A stretch of 64,000 bases of DNA, taken from Trichoplax adhaerens (lineage: Eukaryota > Placozoa > Uniplacotomia > Trichoplacea > Trichoplacidae). The position numbers and the translations under genes were made by a program. The notes under the pieces are model-generated. The model saw nothing but the letters and a program-made list of their open reading frames with translations. It had not been told where the DNA came from and did not search any database. The stretch covers positions 3,402,980 through 3,466,979 of the forward strand of contig NW_002060947.1 of NCBI RefSeq assembly GCF_000150275.1. The letters are read 5' to 3'. Below, piece by piece: positions 24,199 to 37,300 of the stretch; positions within the stretch are counted from its first letter, which is position 1, and every line of letters starts with the position of its first letter.

Positions 24199-25353
24199 AT
24201 GGCTGATACCTACATTAACAATTTCACGAATAAATCACTAGAGCTATGCAATGGGAGCCTAGTTGTCTCAGATTGTCTATGGCGTATCATTTTAAGCTGT
24301 TTCATGACCCTATTTATGTTGATGAGCTGCATTGGTAATGGCGCCGTCTTACTCGTTTTACGCTACCATCATGATGATATCAAGTCGGCATCTAACTATT
24401 TTATCACTAATTTAGCCTTAACTGATTTTTTACTGGGCGTACTATGCATGCCCTGTATTTTGATTTCCTGCTTAAATGGGCAATGGGTTTTTGGTCAGAC
24501 CTTATGCAGTTTAACAGGGTTTGCTAACTCATTTTTTTGTATTAATTCCATGATTACTTTAGCCGCTGTTAGTGTGGAAAAATACTGTGCTATTGCTTCA
24601 CCATTGACATATCATCATTATATGAGCAAAAGTAAAGTCACATGTGTAATTTCAATTATATGGATCCATTCAGCTATTAATGCTAGTCTACCCTTTTTGG
24701 GCTGGGGAGAATATGTCTACCTTCCTTTCGAAACAATTTGCACAGTTGCTTGGTGGAGCTTTCCAAATTATGTTGGTTTTATAGTTGGTATTAATTTTGG
24801 ACTACCTACCGTGATCATGAGTTGTACTTATTTCCTCATACTAAAAATTGCTCGTAAACATTCAAGGCGGATAGGTGTATCTACGTCAACTGTAGCAATT
24901 TCAACTTATCTAAGCCCAACTGGTACATATAATAACCTTAGTCCAGTTAACGTAACTACAAGTGATCATCAAGAAACTCTGCCATTACCTTGTGATACTG
25001 ATTTAGGTATTCTAACTAGCAATTCTATCTCGCAACGTATCCGATTACAGTACGTTCGTGAAATGCTAACTAGCCGAAGAATACATTATAAAACACATAT
25101 TAAAGCAACATTGATGTTATTAATTGTCATCGGTAGTTTTATAGTCTGCTGGCTACCGCATCTTATTAGTATGATATATTTAACCATTTATGAAATAAGC
25201 CCGTTACCCTGTAGTTTTCATCAAATTACAACATGGCTAGCAATGGCTAACTCGGCTTTTAACCCAATCATATATGGAGCTATGGATACATCTATAAGAA
25301 AAGGTCTTAAAACCTTACTCGGATCCTGGGTAAAATATTGTAAATTATACTAA
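24199..25353 (+). CDS. Rhodopsin-family (class A) GPCR, GPR161-like, single exon
   Basis: Orphan seven-transmembrane receptor of 384 residues without introns. The start is the ATG at 24199; the frame is open a little further upstream only through a non-ATG codon. The N-terminus has NFT, NKS and NGS glycosylation sites. TM1 has SCIGNGAVLLVL, TM2 LALTDFLLG, and extracellular loop 1 NGQWVFGQTLC with the conserved Cys. At the end of TM3 the usual DRY reads EKY (SVEKYCAIASPL). TM4 is followed by FLGWGEY, and extracellular loop 2 has TICTVAWW. Intracellular loop 3 is long and Ser/Thr-rich. TM6 has VCWLPH and TM7 ANSAFNPIIY. The IWIHS...PFLGW...CTVAW pattern resembles GPR161. The opsin Lys position in TM7 is Met, so it should not bind retinal. 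It is a close paralogue of the receptor at 44713. Ligand unknown. Confidence 0.9.
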   Translation: MADTYINNFTNKSLELCNGSLVVSDCLWRIILSCFMTLFMLMSCIGNGAVLLVLRYHHDDIKSASNYFITNLALTDFLLGVLCMPCILISCLNGQWVFGQTLCSLTGFANSFFCINSMITLAAVSVEKYCAIASPLTYHHYMSKSKVTCVISIIWIHSAINASLPFLGWGEYVYLPFETICTVAWWSFPNYVGFIVGINFGLPTVIMSCTYFLILKIARKHSRRIGVSTSTVAISTYLSPTGTYNNLSPVNVTTSDHQETLPLPCDTDLGILTSNSISQRIRLQYVREMLTSRRIHYKTHIKATLMLLIVIGSFIVCWLPHLISMIYLTIYEISPLPCSFHQITTWLAMANSAFNPIIYGAMDTSIRKGLKTLLGSWVKYCKLY

Positions 25354-28300
25354 ATTCGAATGAAATTGGTGCAGTTTTGTTGTTTATATTTATCGTATTT
25401 TTATTTCTTGCATAACAATGTACTGTATCAAGGTTAAAGTAATGATTCACAAAACTGAACCGATGTAACAGCGTCTGTAAATTAAACAATTCTATTGCCA
25501 TGATATAGTTGTAATTGATTAAGCGAAAGGAATTGAATAAAGTCGAAACTAGCAAACAACATCAGAAGTTTTAATAGATTTTTTCCTAATTTATCATTTC
25601 GAAACTTCGTAGGTAATCAAGCAATTTTGATTTTATTCAATGATGAAAAATTCTTTCAATTATTTACAAATCAATAATAGAAAACTGAATTTGACACAAC
25701 TTAATTATTATTCAACCTTTGAAAATAGTGTTTACTACTAACTACTATATAATAAAATCCGTGTACTATCTATTACAAAGAAAATATAATACTAACAATT
25801 TTAACTTTCAAAGTCAATCTGCGATTCCGTTGAAATTGACACATTTACATATTTCCTCGTTTCAAAATAATGCAATCATTCAGTAGAGTTAAAATCTTAA
25901 TAGAAAGCCTTTTTATTATGATGCCCAGGAAAAATACCTCTGGTTATGGTCTCCAAGTAAAAATAGCATAATTCTAATATCTGCTAAACTACTGTGTAAC
26001 TTTTCACGTTCCCAAATTAACCAGCATTGTTGATTAAAATTACCGGAGTGATTAGTTTCAGACTGGCTATAATATGCACATGCATTTTCCCTTAATAACT
26101 AAAATTATAGAACGCGACATGCTACTGTTTTCCATGCTATTGATAATCTATCACAAGTTCCGGATAGTTGATTCATCTACCTTCAGACCAAGCACGTTAA
26201 TTCGATTAATAATAAAAATTAACTAGTAAGGATAACGAATAATTTCAATTTAACCAAGAAACAGAGAACTCAATTTATCATGACTTCATCTTAAACATTG
26301 TAATTAAGCGATAATAACATACAACCAAAATAGATGGACATTCCCAAGCGGTGGCATACTCTTAGATATACACTACTTTATCATACCGTAAATAAAATTT
26401 TAATTTTTTCGCTTAAGAATCTCTTTCACTTAATTGAACGATGATAACATCATACTAAATAATGAAATTGTACGCTTGATAATTGATTTATGATTATATT
26501 ATTAGCATAATAAGTTATGTAACAATTATTACCAAGTCTTTTCATGGTATCTACTAATGCAGAATCCCTTATATACATATATTCTAACTTCTACAAGATT
26601 GTATATAGGATAGATTATAGTAAAAGTACAGGAGAGCTCATACATGTCGACAAAGTCCTTCGTGTTATTTGTTAGATAAAATAATTATAAAGCTATAAAA
26701 AGGTGATATAATAATGTTTCAACGGCAAATTGCAGGATAGCTGACTCATGGAGTGATTTACGTGATACAAACTTTCGTTGGCCATCTCTTTTAATCGATC
26801 ATGCAGCCTATTGTTTGGTGGCTACTTATAATTAATTTATTGATAAAAATTACTCTTTTACGACGACATACTGTGCATTAATAATTTGAACGATCAATAT
26901 CAGTTTTACCTTATATATCGGAAATTGAGATGAAATTACTATGTAAGATTACTAACATAATTAGGCTAGATATTTCTATTGACAATTATGTTTGCATCAT
27001 ATGATACTGTATTTGAAGGACACCATTGTATCATTCTAAAAAATTTAGAATAGTAAAAAGAGCAAAATATGATTCCGTAGTTATCAAATAGATGATTGTC
27101 ATGACTTGAAAAGATTTGATAAGTGATCAGGCTTACTATTATAAAGTTAACGCGGTAAAGAAAAATTTTATGATTAGTTCCATTTTAAACACGTCATGTA
27201 TTACGTTATCAATAACTCATATTGACATGAAATTATGCGGAGTTTCTTTATTGAAATAATAATCTTTATTCCTACCGTTCTAATAAATTGATGATTACGA
27301 TATTGTGAATGTATTGTATTTTAACCTCAAATCATACATTGAATTCTTCCGAACGTCCTCATACACTACTACAAAGAATTTGTTAGATAATAAAGCTAAT
27401 TAAATGTTTTGTTTATTACATTTTTAGAGTACTTTGAAACTTACAAATTTTCTTTTAGAATCGATTGCAAAATCAAATCTATATCGCATGATTACCAGGC
27501 TGCGGATACTTTATACTGAGTTATTTTTGTGTAGAAAAAATGTAGATTATTTCCTTTGCTTTTTCTTAAGTACTGAAAATTGTAAAAACCCTATATTTCT
27601 TAATGCAATAATATTGAAGTAGGGTTAAAACTATACAATCACATAACTTTGATAGTAGCTATACTAACTAATACTATAATTATGGTAGTAGTAATTCTGC
27701 ACTGATCAATAATTTTATCCACTAGCTGTATAGGTCCGTACCCCTAGGTCAGTTTAGTGATTTAGAATTGAGTAGCTATCGAAGTAATCGTCACTATGGC
27801 TCTTTTATAAAGTCAATAGATCTATAAAATATGGCAGACACTGGAAAAGGTTAAATTCTGCCTATACAGTTCGATTTTAAACGTTTCATGCTAATCGCAT
27901 GTTTGAACGACATCGATATTTCAGATAGTCTAGGCTATGCTTAAAATTATAATTTTGATACTCTAACGATTAAACGGCTTGATATAGAGTAAGATTCGTT
28001 AAATCGTATCATAATAACTTACAAATGAAAGTATAACCAAGCCCTTAATTCTGAAATCTGCACGTGCATGATTTACTATAATTACATTATAAGTCTATCG
28101 GGAATTAAACAGACTAGTTATAAAAGTAAGCATTTGAATCTGTTTTAAGCATATACACCCCCAAAAAGATACTTTGATCACGATCATCAAGACAACATTT
28201 AGAGCGAGATCAGCGTTTTAAAAGATTTCACGAATACAATATAAACCATTAATTATAATTTACTATATTTTATTGGCGTAGCATTCATTACTACTCCATT

Positions 28301-31300
28301 TGTAGGCGAATAGAATATGCCAGATTTTGAACTAGAAATCATTTTCAGGAAAGGCAATGATCTTCAAATGGACGGATTTTCTAGTAAAACATTAAAAAAA
28401 AGTCTGTAAAATACGAATCTTTTGGCAATTTACATCTTAATTAAGCATAATAATGCGAGAAAATATCGCTCACATTTTTGCTAGCAAATATTCAAATAAT
28501 AGGAAACTAATATATCTGACGTAGGAATATTTCCAAATTACAAAATTATAGTATTATTTTCGTTCATATTCACTATTAAATGAACTACGTATAGCACTTA
28601 TCGTAAGTTTTATCTTATTGTAAAGAAATGTTGGACGAGAAAAAAACTAAGCTTAAATAATCAGCAATTGAACTTCAAAACAAAATGTACAGGGGGAAAA
28701 ACACCAATTTATTATAACTTTAACAACAATCTTAGCAAAATTCTTAAAGGAGTAACAAAAAAGGGCAGGATTGCTGCCTCAGCCAACCAAAATATCAATT
28801 AATGAGCTAATACACGATTATTCTAAACTTTTCTTGCCTTCTCTATCTTCAACTGCACTAAACTATCAAACTATGCCACCTTTTATATGCTTCATAGAGC
28901 AGTTGGTAATATTAGACTATCCAACTATCATGCTAAAATACTCCAAATTAAACTAGCAATCAAACACATACAATAAAGATAAATTATACCAAAGATTCCC
29001 GAAATTACTAAATTAATATAAGTATAGTTTAGCTTGTTATTTGGGATCATTTCTTTATAAAGATTAATCGATTATATCATTTAAGGAGTAGTACCGAAAT
29101 GTGCGCAATGTAAACGTTTATTAAGTACTCGTAAAATGATGAATTACCTATAAATAGAGTATTGCTGTTAATTTTAAACTGATCTAAATAAATGCTAATG
29201 TATAATCGTACTGCTAGACTGCATCAATAAATCTTTAGATGCAAGAAGTGTTCGACTTAGATTCTAATATACCATCCTATCAGTAAATACGCGTTACTAC
29301 CTTTCAATGAAATTGCTGCTCTTGAATATGTTACATGCTCATTCCGGCGCATAAAAAATAAATAAGAATTGCACTGATTGTCAGTCCTAGCGTAAAAAAT
29401 CAAGATAATATATAAATAACTTATCAATTACTGATTATCTTCAAAGTTATAAAAGTTTCGTACAAGTGTACTTCGTATATCCTATCATACTTTGCTATAT
29501 TAAGAAAATGCTTTTCTCTATGGGCTATCATAGACGTTCTATTGAGCGGAATTAAAATTGATTTTTGTCATTTATTAATTATTCTTAATTGGCCATAATA
29601 TATTACTTTTTGATTTTAACAGCCCAGCTGTGAATAAATTTAATTATTAATCCTGATTATGAAAACTGAAAATAGGACAAAGAAAAGTATATCACGGAAA
29701 ATCGACTACTTTCCAGTTCCATCTAATAATATCATTCTGATAATTAAATCAATACATCGATTGCTTATCAAATGTTGTTACTTTTATTTCTCGACTGCAA
29801 CTAAGGTTATGCAAAATTTCTTTAGAATTGTACAGAAAAGAAGAGAAATAGTAGTAAGGTCTGCATTTTTTACCACTAGCGAAATTTGTTTCGCGAATGA
29901 TAATTATATAACTTATATAAAAATTAGCGATACCCGTAGTAACGTAGAGCCTGATTGTATGCTTCTATCAATTGTCTATATTAATTTAATTAGAGTTGAT
30001 CGTTCAATTTATATGGGATAATCCTTATATAATATACAGTTATTTTATCGTAATCAAATTGTCCTAATTGATGCTACAACAAGTAATATAGCATTATTTA
30101 AATCCAGTGCAAAATAATTGATGAACATCTCCGCTAATAAGAAAATCTCAAGTTAACTTCACAAAATTTATATTACAAACTCAAAATGACAGTTTCAATT
30201 ATTACAATGATAAATTGTTAGAACTTTCGCCAAGCCATGTCACACAGATCATGTTCTTATTGAGGCTCGTCGATATCATTATTAGAATATAAATTCAATA
30301 ACTAGTTGAACGCATTATTAATATTAGTCGATGATGACATTCTTCCAAGGGAACATTGACCAAATTAATATTTTTATTATCTATAAAATAATGATATCCA
30401 TTCTTGATTTTTTTTTACTTATATTGTTTATTATTCTATAAAAATGATCTAGTAGAATTGTTATGAATTGTTGATAGCGTTGATGACACTTCCTATGTCT
30501 AGGTATTCCAGTAAATATTAAGTATTCAATATCGTTCTTACATACACGACGGAATAGCTTTAAAAGAATGAAAACGCTATTCCAAAGCGGCAATAACATG
30601 CAACTTCGATTATACAATTTCATTCCAGTCAAATACCCGTATACGTATTCTTATTCGTTTATTACTCTATTCTATTGCGATTGGCGATGATCAGCTGCAA
30701 TTATTTAACCGATTAGCAAGCAAAGAAATGAGTAGTCATTTAAGTGATTAGCGAGCAATGAAATGAGTAGCACATATTTTTTAAATAAGACTAATTGTCA
30801 TATTAAACATTGGACTAGCCGTTCAATATTTCCGTTATTAAATTAAAAAACTACAGCTACTATCTTCTGTTGTATTATGAATAGATAGAAAGTTATTACT
30901 AAAGTAAAGCATTATTTCCTAGTGATAATAATATAATTGAAGTAATGTTGCTTTTATAATGTAACGTCTAATTAGCAAAGAATTAATGTTACCTAATCTA
31001 TAAGATTTCTGATAAAGTATGAATGTAATCTTACTAAAATAGACTATTGTACTAATTGCCTCTAAATTGTATCATTTTTAAACCAATATGAAGACTACAG
31101 AATTTGAGACAACTCAATATTCGGTTGTGAAACATAAAAAAGTACGGTTTGCATAGTTCAATTCAGCAGAGAGCTATAACGTGCTAAAACATATTGAATA
31201 CATGTATTAAAGTGCCAAAAAGTGTGCATGCATATAGTGAATGCCGTTTCATGAGATTTGATCTGACATTGCTATTCTTAGTAGCAATATTTGCTGTTAT

Positions 31301-34300
31301 GTCGTGTTCAAAGAGTATGCAAGAGACGAACCACAGACAGATTAAAAAAAAAAAATAGCCTCTAAGACCTTTCAATAGTAAGCAAGAGTAAGAAATATCA
31401 TGCCGTTGATTAGATGGCATGATTAGTGAACCGCTTTAATTTACATTATGAATCATATTGATGAATTGAATCTTGCACACTTCGTCATTAGTATTGGTTT
31501 ATAATAATTTTAAATGGTAGATTACCTTCATTTCCTACACGTTCTTGTCAAGTTATTTATGGATATTATTTATTGATAAAACTTGATGATCGGGATGAAA
31601 TCATGTAGATGAGGGGCGTGGAGATTTTACGTAATAACTGACCATGATATCGCGTAATGCTATGTTGTTACAAAGTTCGGATGCAAATAAGCCCACGGGG
31701 CAGTATCTTAATAATATTATCGTAGAACTTTCTGCAATTGTATCTAAAAATATCGGTTGGTTAAGAATATGTCATTTTTATTCGATGATTCGATAGAATC
31801 CTAAGAATATTTAATTCTCGAGTAAACTGATCAAATACTGATTGCAATAGGGTGAGTTATAATGTGTAATCGTATTTTCCTCTTACAACGTCTTGCTGTA
31901 CTTTTAATGCACTTGTAAAGTAGATAAATACAGATTTATATCATACCACTTATAGTTAACTAGCCTACGAAAATATCTAATTTAATCGATATATGCTGTA
32001 TTATACTCATACTACCCAAACGCACTTAATTTTATATACAGCGAAACTATTCCCATCGTACTGATGATATCTAATAGTATTTTATACTACAGTAAAAGTT
32101 TTATATCCAGACGGCCATAAGAATTCTATTATTTCTTATTAATAATCCGTGCAGCAGCCCAAAGTGCTAGTGAGAATTCGCACGGCCCTTAAGGCTTGAT
32201 TCGATTTTAATGCCCTACAATCCTATTCTGCTAATACTGTTTATCTTATCATGGAACATTTATCTTTTTACTAAAAATTGAAATGATAACTCAAGTTTGT
32301 AATTAGCATTTATTTAGAAATGATCATACTGGTTGTATAATACTGAAATAAATAGTTGTCGCAGTTTGCCATCTTTTGTTATGTTGTTAATGTTTACAAC
32401 ATTTACATTATCTAAGCTAGACAAACACATCTTTTACATTGTGATCTTATGGCCTCAATACTATTGGTCGTTTTAATATTAAATAAATCTACAAGAATGC
32501 TCATTGCCTGAAGGCAATTGAGTACAGACGTTACTTTTCGCGATTCTAATTAATGTTATAAAAAATAGTAATCATCGTAGATTTTTGGCCGAAATAACTA
32601 TAATGCTATTTGACACCTTGAGCTTTTTGCTTACCGTTTGACTTCATGACAATATAGCTAACTATAGTTAAAGACAAAAAGAATGAAAAATTATCCATTC
32701 CGTTATATCTGAGTCATAGTGACATATTAAATAAAGTAACTGTCGCCATTTTAGCCATCATTATAGAACCACTTTGTTACATATCGTAATACATGACATT
32801 GAAAAGACAAAAATTCATTTTAATAAATTTGTTAGACTTATTACATCTACTTTATCTACTTTTTAATCAGATTGATAACTTCTAATGTCATTGTAATTTA
32901 CTAATTTTAACTAATTCTAACAGCGTTGATCCGACATTATCTGGCCTAGTAACCATTGTTCAATCTTATAAGTGTAGCTTTAGGGGGACAGCTAATTTGA
33001 GAAAAGCACCCCATTAATTATTGTCACCGAAAATAATAGAAACTATAAACATACCCATCTAATAATTAATAGATTAGAATAATTTGCAGAAATTGCATAA
33101 CGCAGAACGACTTCATTTCATTGTTAAGAAGTTCCTAGAAACATACCGGCATATACGATTCAATAGAGTAATTAATGTTTAGCGCTCTTTAATAATATCT
33201 CTTGTCTACAGTAATTAGTCTTCACCATAATATCGATTTCTTGAATCGATACATTCTATTTTGGTTGGCTTCAATATTTTTCCTTAAGGTAATTTCTGAT
33301 ATAATTAATTATTAATTGCTACCAATTGATCGTAAATTGATTCATTTTCAGTTGTTAATTACTGATCGATTTAGACGTTTTAAATCTTTTCCAATGATAA
33401 TCTACTAAAATTGCCTATTAAGTCATTCGATTATAAATTACATCCGATTTAAAAGTACCCTATTTTAATGGTTTATAATTTTTCTTCCATTTTAGCTGTA
33501 GAACTGGTCAAGCCTAAGGTAAATATTGAAAAGGGTATAAAAATTGGGTTTTAAACGAGAAAAAAGTCACGACGCACGAGATTATTGGCTTAGTCAGAAA
33601 TTTTTGCCGTTTTATTAAAGGTGCGTAGACACGCTGACAGGGCCTATTTGTGGCATATAGTTAATGATCACTCGGCGTTGATTGATAATGATACTGCAAT
33701 ATCATTATTTTAATCACTACAGTACTTAATTATAAATCATATGCTACTTACTTAAGTGCAATCAAACCATTCCTCTAAAATAATAGCTTGATAAATATCT
33801 AATACTAATAGTAAAAATATATTATAACTTTTATAGTACAGCGATTCTTATCGCTTCTGCCTACACAGTAAAGTAAATAAAACAGTTGATCACTAACGAT
33901 TTAATGATTGCTTATGACTTGTAGCTGAGAGTTGCTAATAAGTATTTTGCGAATTCACTACTTATACACTTTGATTAGCTACAATTACGTCTTACCATCA
34001 TACTCACTTCGGCTCACTTAACAGTATTGCTTCTGATTCTATTTTAATATATAGATCTCTATAATTAAATGTAAAAATACGGTACCGTATCCTTTAATTT
34101 GGTATCAATTTATAATTTTTACGTTTTTTATCGGACAATAACATCTCCTAAGTACCATACTATGCTAGGCACACTATGCCTGTTAAATTTTCACTGTAGT
34201 TTCTGCCGTTAAAACTGATTGAATCTGTGAACTAATCATTGGCCTATCGCTAAAATTCACAAATGGAACAAAGCGTACTTTACATATAAATTATAGGCTG

Positions 34301-37300
34301 ATAAAGAGACTAGAACAGAGATATATTGAAAACAAAAATCTTCTTATTTCTATTACGAACAATGATCGTCTTAAATAATTCAACACATCCTATCTGTTTT
34401 CTTCAATCATTATTTTGTGCAAAACTGATATTTCATAAATATCCTGCCACGAAGATAGATTCATAAAGTTAGCGCAGTAAGCAAAAAGGGAACAGGGACA
34501 CCAAAGGAATAATTCAACTCAGAGATAAAGTGTTATCATATTAAGTACTATTTCAGTGTAGTATTGATCCGCACATAAGAGCCTAAGTACATACGTATAC
34601 ACTATACAGCTATTAGAATTCTGTTTACATTGGAAGAAAACTACTTATAGTAGACACTGAGAACAGTAATTTTGCCCTAGCGGAGAAGTTGCATATCATA
34701 ACTACTCCATCTTTTACATATTTTTCTTCCTTAGAAGATAAAACTTGTTTACTACATTACTGAATGTTTACCATGACATGGAGTAGCTAACATGATGCCT
34801 AGATCTTGTTCTACTCTGTTTTCGCATGAATTAGGATGTCGTTAATAGTTCATTAAAAGAACGTAATAAATAATACATTCATAATTACCTTTTAATAGCA
34901 GGAAAGAAGTGTTGAGGGTTCACTCTATATTACTGCCGAACGGATAATTTTTTTATTCTAATAAAGGTTTCTAAAGTTGTCTTATACTAATCATTAATAG
35001 TTAAAGGCGTATTTAGATTTTCGTAATGTATCTACAGACAGTATTACAATATAGATGAATAAAGACCGGCATAAAGGCGCCCATAAATGTTAAATTTAGC
35101 TTCAAATATCTAAAGAAGGCCTACGTTGCAATGTATCATTTGTAGACAGGTTTCATTTGATTTACTTACAACGTCAGTTGCACATAGTAACATGTTTACG
35201 AACATATATATGTAAACGTGTTAACATTAGATGCAATTATATTTTTACAAGTTTACTGATACTATTATATCTTCATTTCTTAATAATTGGATTGTATGCA
35301 ATCATTTTTACACGGTAAAGTACGTTAGCGATCTTGAAATTTTTACTAGAGAAATAAATGGCCTAAATCTATCACAGAGATCGAAATTTCCCTCGACCCT
35401 AGATTCTGTTTTCTCTCATATTTAATTAAGTATCGTAAAGAGTCAAGAGTAATGGAATGTATTGCAGAACTATATGACTGTCTTTTAATTACCGTCACAA
35501 GCTACCCTAATTTCTTACAATAATATTTCATATATTAATTGCAAACATAATTAACTCCAACTTTCTTTACTGTTTTTGCTATATATTTTCATGAATTTAG
35601 AAGTTTCCTCATAAATATCTATGAAGTTATAACGTAGCTTTCATGATACTATATACAAGTATGTGTCATGCCATAATTAAAATATTAGTATTGTGTTTCT
35701 TAGAAAGGCTTTTTCAACAGTAAATATTAAATAGTTCTTAACTAATTGATAAAATGCAGTATTTGAGAGCTAAATAAAGACGTCGTCTGTTTTATCATAA
35801 TCTGAAAAGGCTATTCGTGATTCATACTTCATTTTGAATCAGACGTACATTTACCTAACCTTCTGTCCGTATACTCTCACTAGCATAACTACTCAGTATT
35901 CTTTTACCGTTGAGTAAGCGAATACTAAAACAAGCACTTCATTTGAAAAGGTATGCTAAAAACCGCAATGGCACTCATCTGTTTCTCACTAAGCAATCAC
36001 ACTAAAAATTTTTAAATTAAAAATAATGCTCTTACACGTATATTATTATTGCTATTTTTAAGTCAAAATTACCATAAAATACTTCATCATAGCTCAAACA
36101 AGTTTGAATTGGACATTTTAAAGAGCCTCGATATTAAAAGTAAAATAATTTTATATCGACGTTTAATGTTCATACAAGCACGTAAAAATAAAATAATTAT
36201 AGATCAACTATTCACGCCTTTCAATACGTACCATACTGAACCAACAAAGGTTTATTGATAGTCAATTTTACAGATACTGTACATTAGGTACTAAGTATAT
36301 AGGTATATTTAATAATCATAGCAACATAACTTCAGAAAGCCGTTACAGAATGTAATTAACCTTCTGTTCTTTATATACACGTACGTACCGGTAATTTTGT
36401 TACTTCGTGAGATTGGGTCTATGGGCAAGTATATCGTATTTAGTCGCACAATTACATTCTACCGCATCCACCAGGAATAAATAGAAACATAATCTAGTTA
36501 TCTATTTCAATATTGTGAAATCTATAGTTACTATTAATGAATCTAGGAAATATTCTTTATTCCTAAATGCAGTTCAATAGATTATTTACTACATCTTTAA
36601 GTAGAATATATCTTAAAACTTTTAACCAGTGAAGGTGATATTAAATTGGACAAATCTATGTTTAGAAATTCTAATTATCATTTATAAAATAACATTAGGA
36701 CTGTATTTAATCAATAATGTAAAATATTACTTAGAATGATGCTGTGATACGACGATACTAATGGCTAGAGGATATATGCGGCATTTAATGCCAATCAATT
36801 GTAGACTCTAAATTAAATCATACCGTATGTAAATCAGTAAGTATTTGTTATTCTATTACTTAACACTTATGGAATAATCTTGCTATGCTATACAGTATAG
36901 CATATTACACGCAGAGCTATTACATTAGTCAGAAGAAATACTATGGAACCGCGACAATACGTTCTCTCAATTTCTCATATGATTTATGTAATTAAATCGA
37001 TGCGGTATTACAAAAACTAAAGATAAATCAGGAGGCAATCAAAATCAAATATAGCGGTCAATAAGACAGTACTGCATTGGCATAAAATAATGACAAGTCT
37101 GCGGCTATTGATATCATGTGTCCTATACCACAGCTGTTATTTCACATATAACAATATCCTAACATAACGGATAATATAAATAGGAGCAATCTTATTTTAT
37201 TCAATTAAATCGATTAATGGAATTAATTTGAATAAAAATCTATCCTCGAATTTTTTAAACAACGTTTCATTACATCAATTTTTTTGAGTAAAGTTTAGGT

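Noticed and set aside
24199-25353. Opsin identity for the first GPCR
   Set aside because: The retinal-binding Lys position in TM7 is Met (Leu in the paralogue), and the TM4-ECL2 pattern fits GPR161-like receptors better.
29659-30021. Longest frame in the desert (120 codons)
   Set aside because: Length is within chance expectation at this base composition and nothing resembles a domain.
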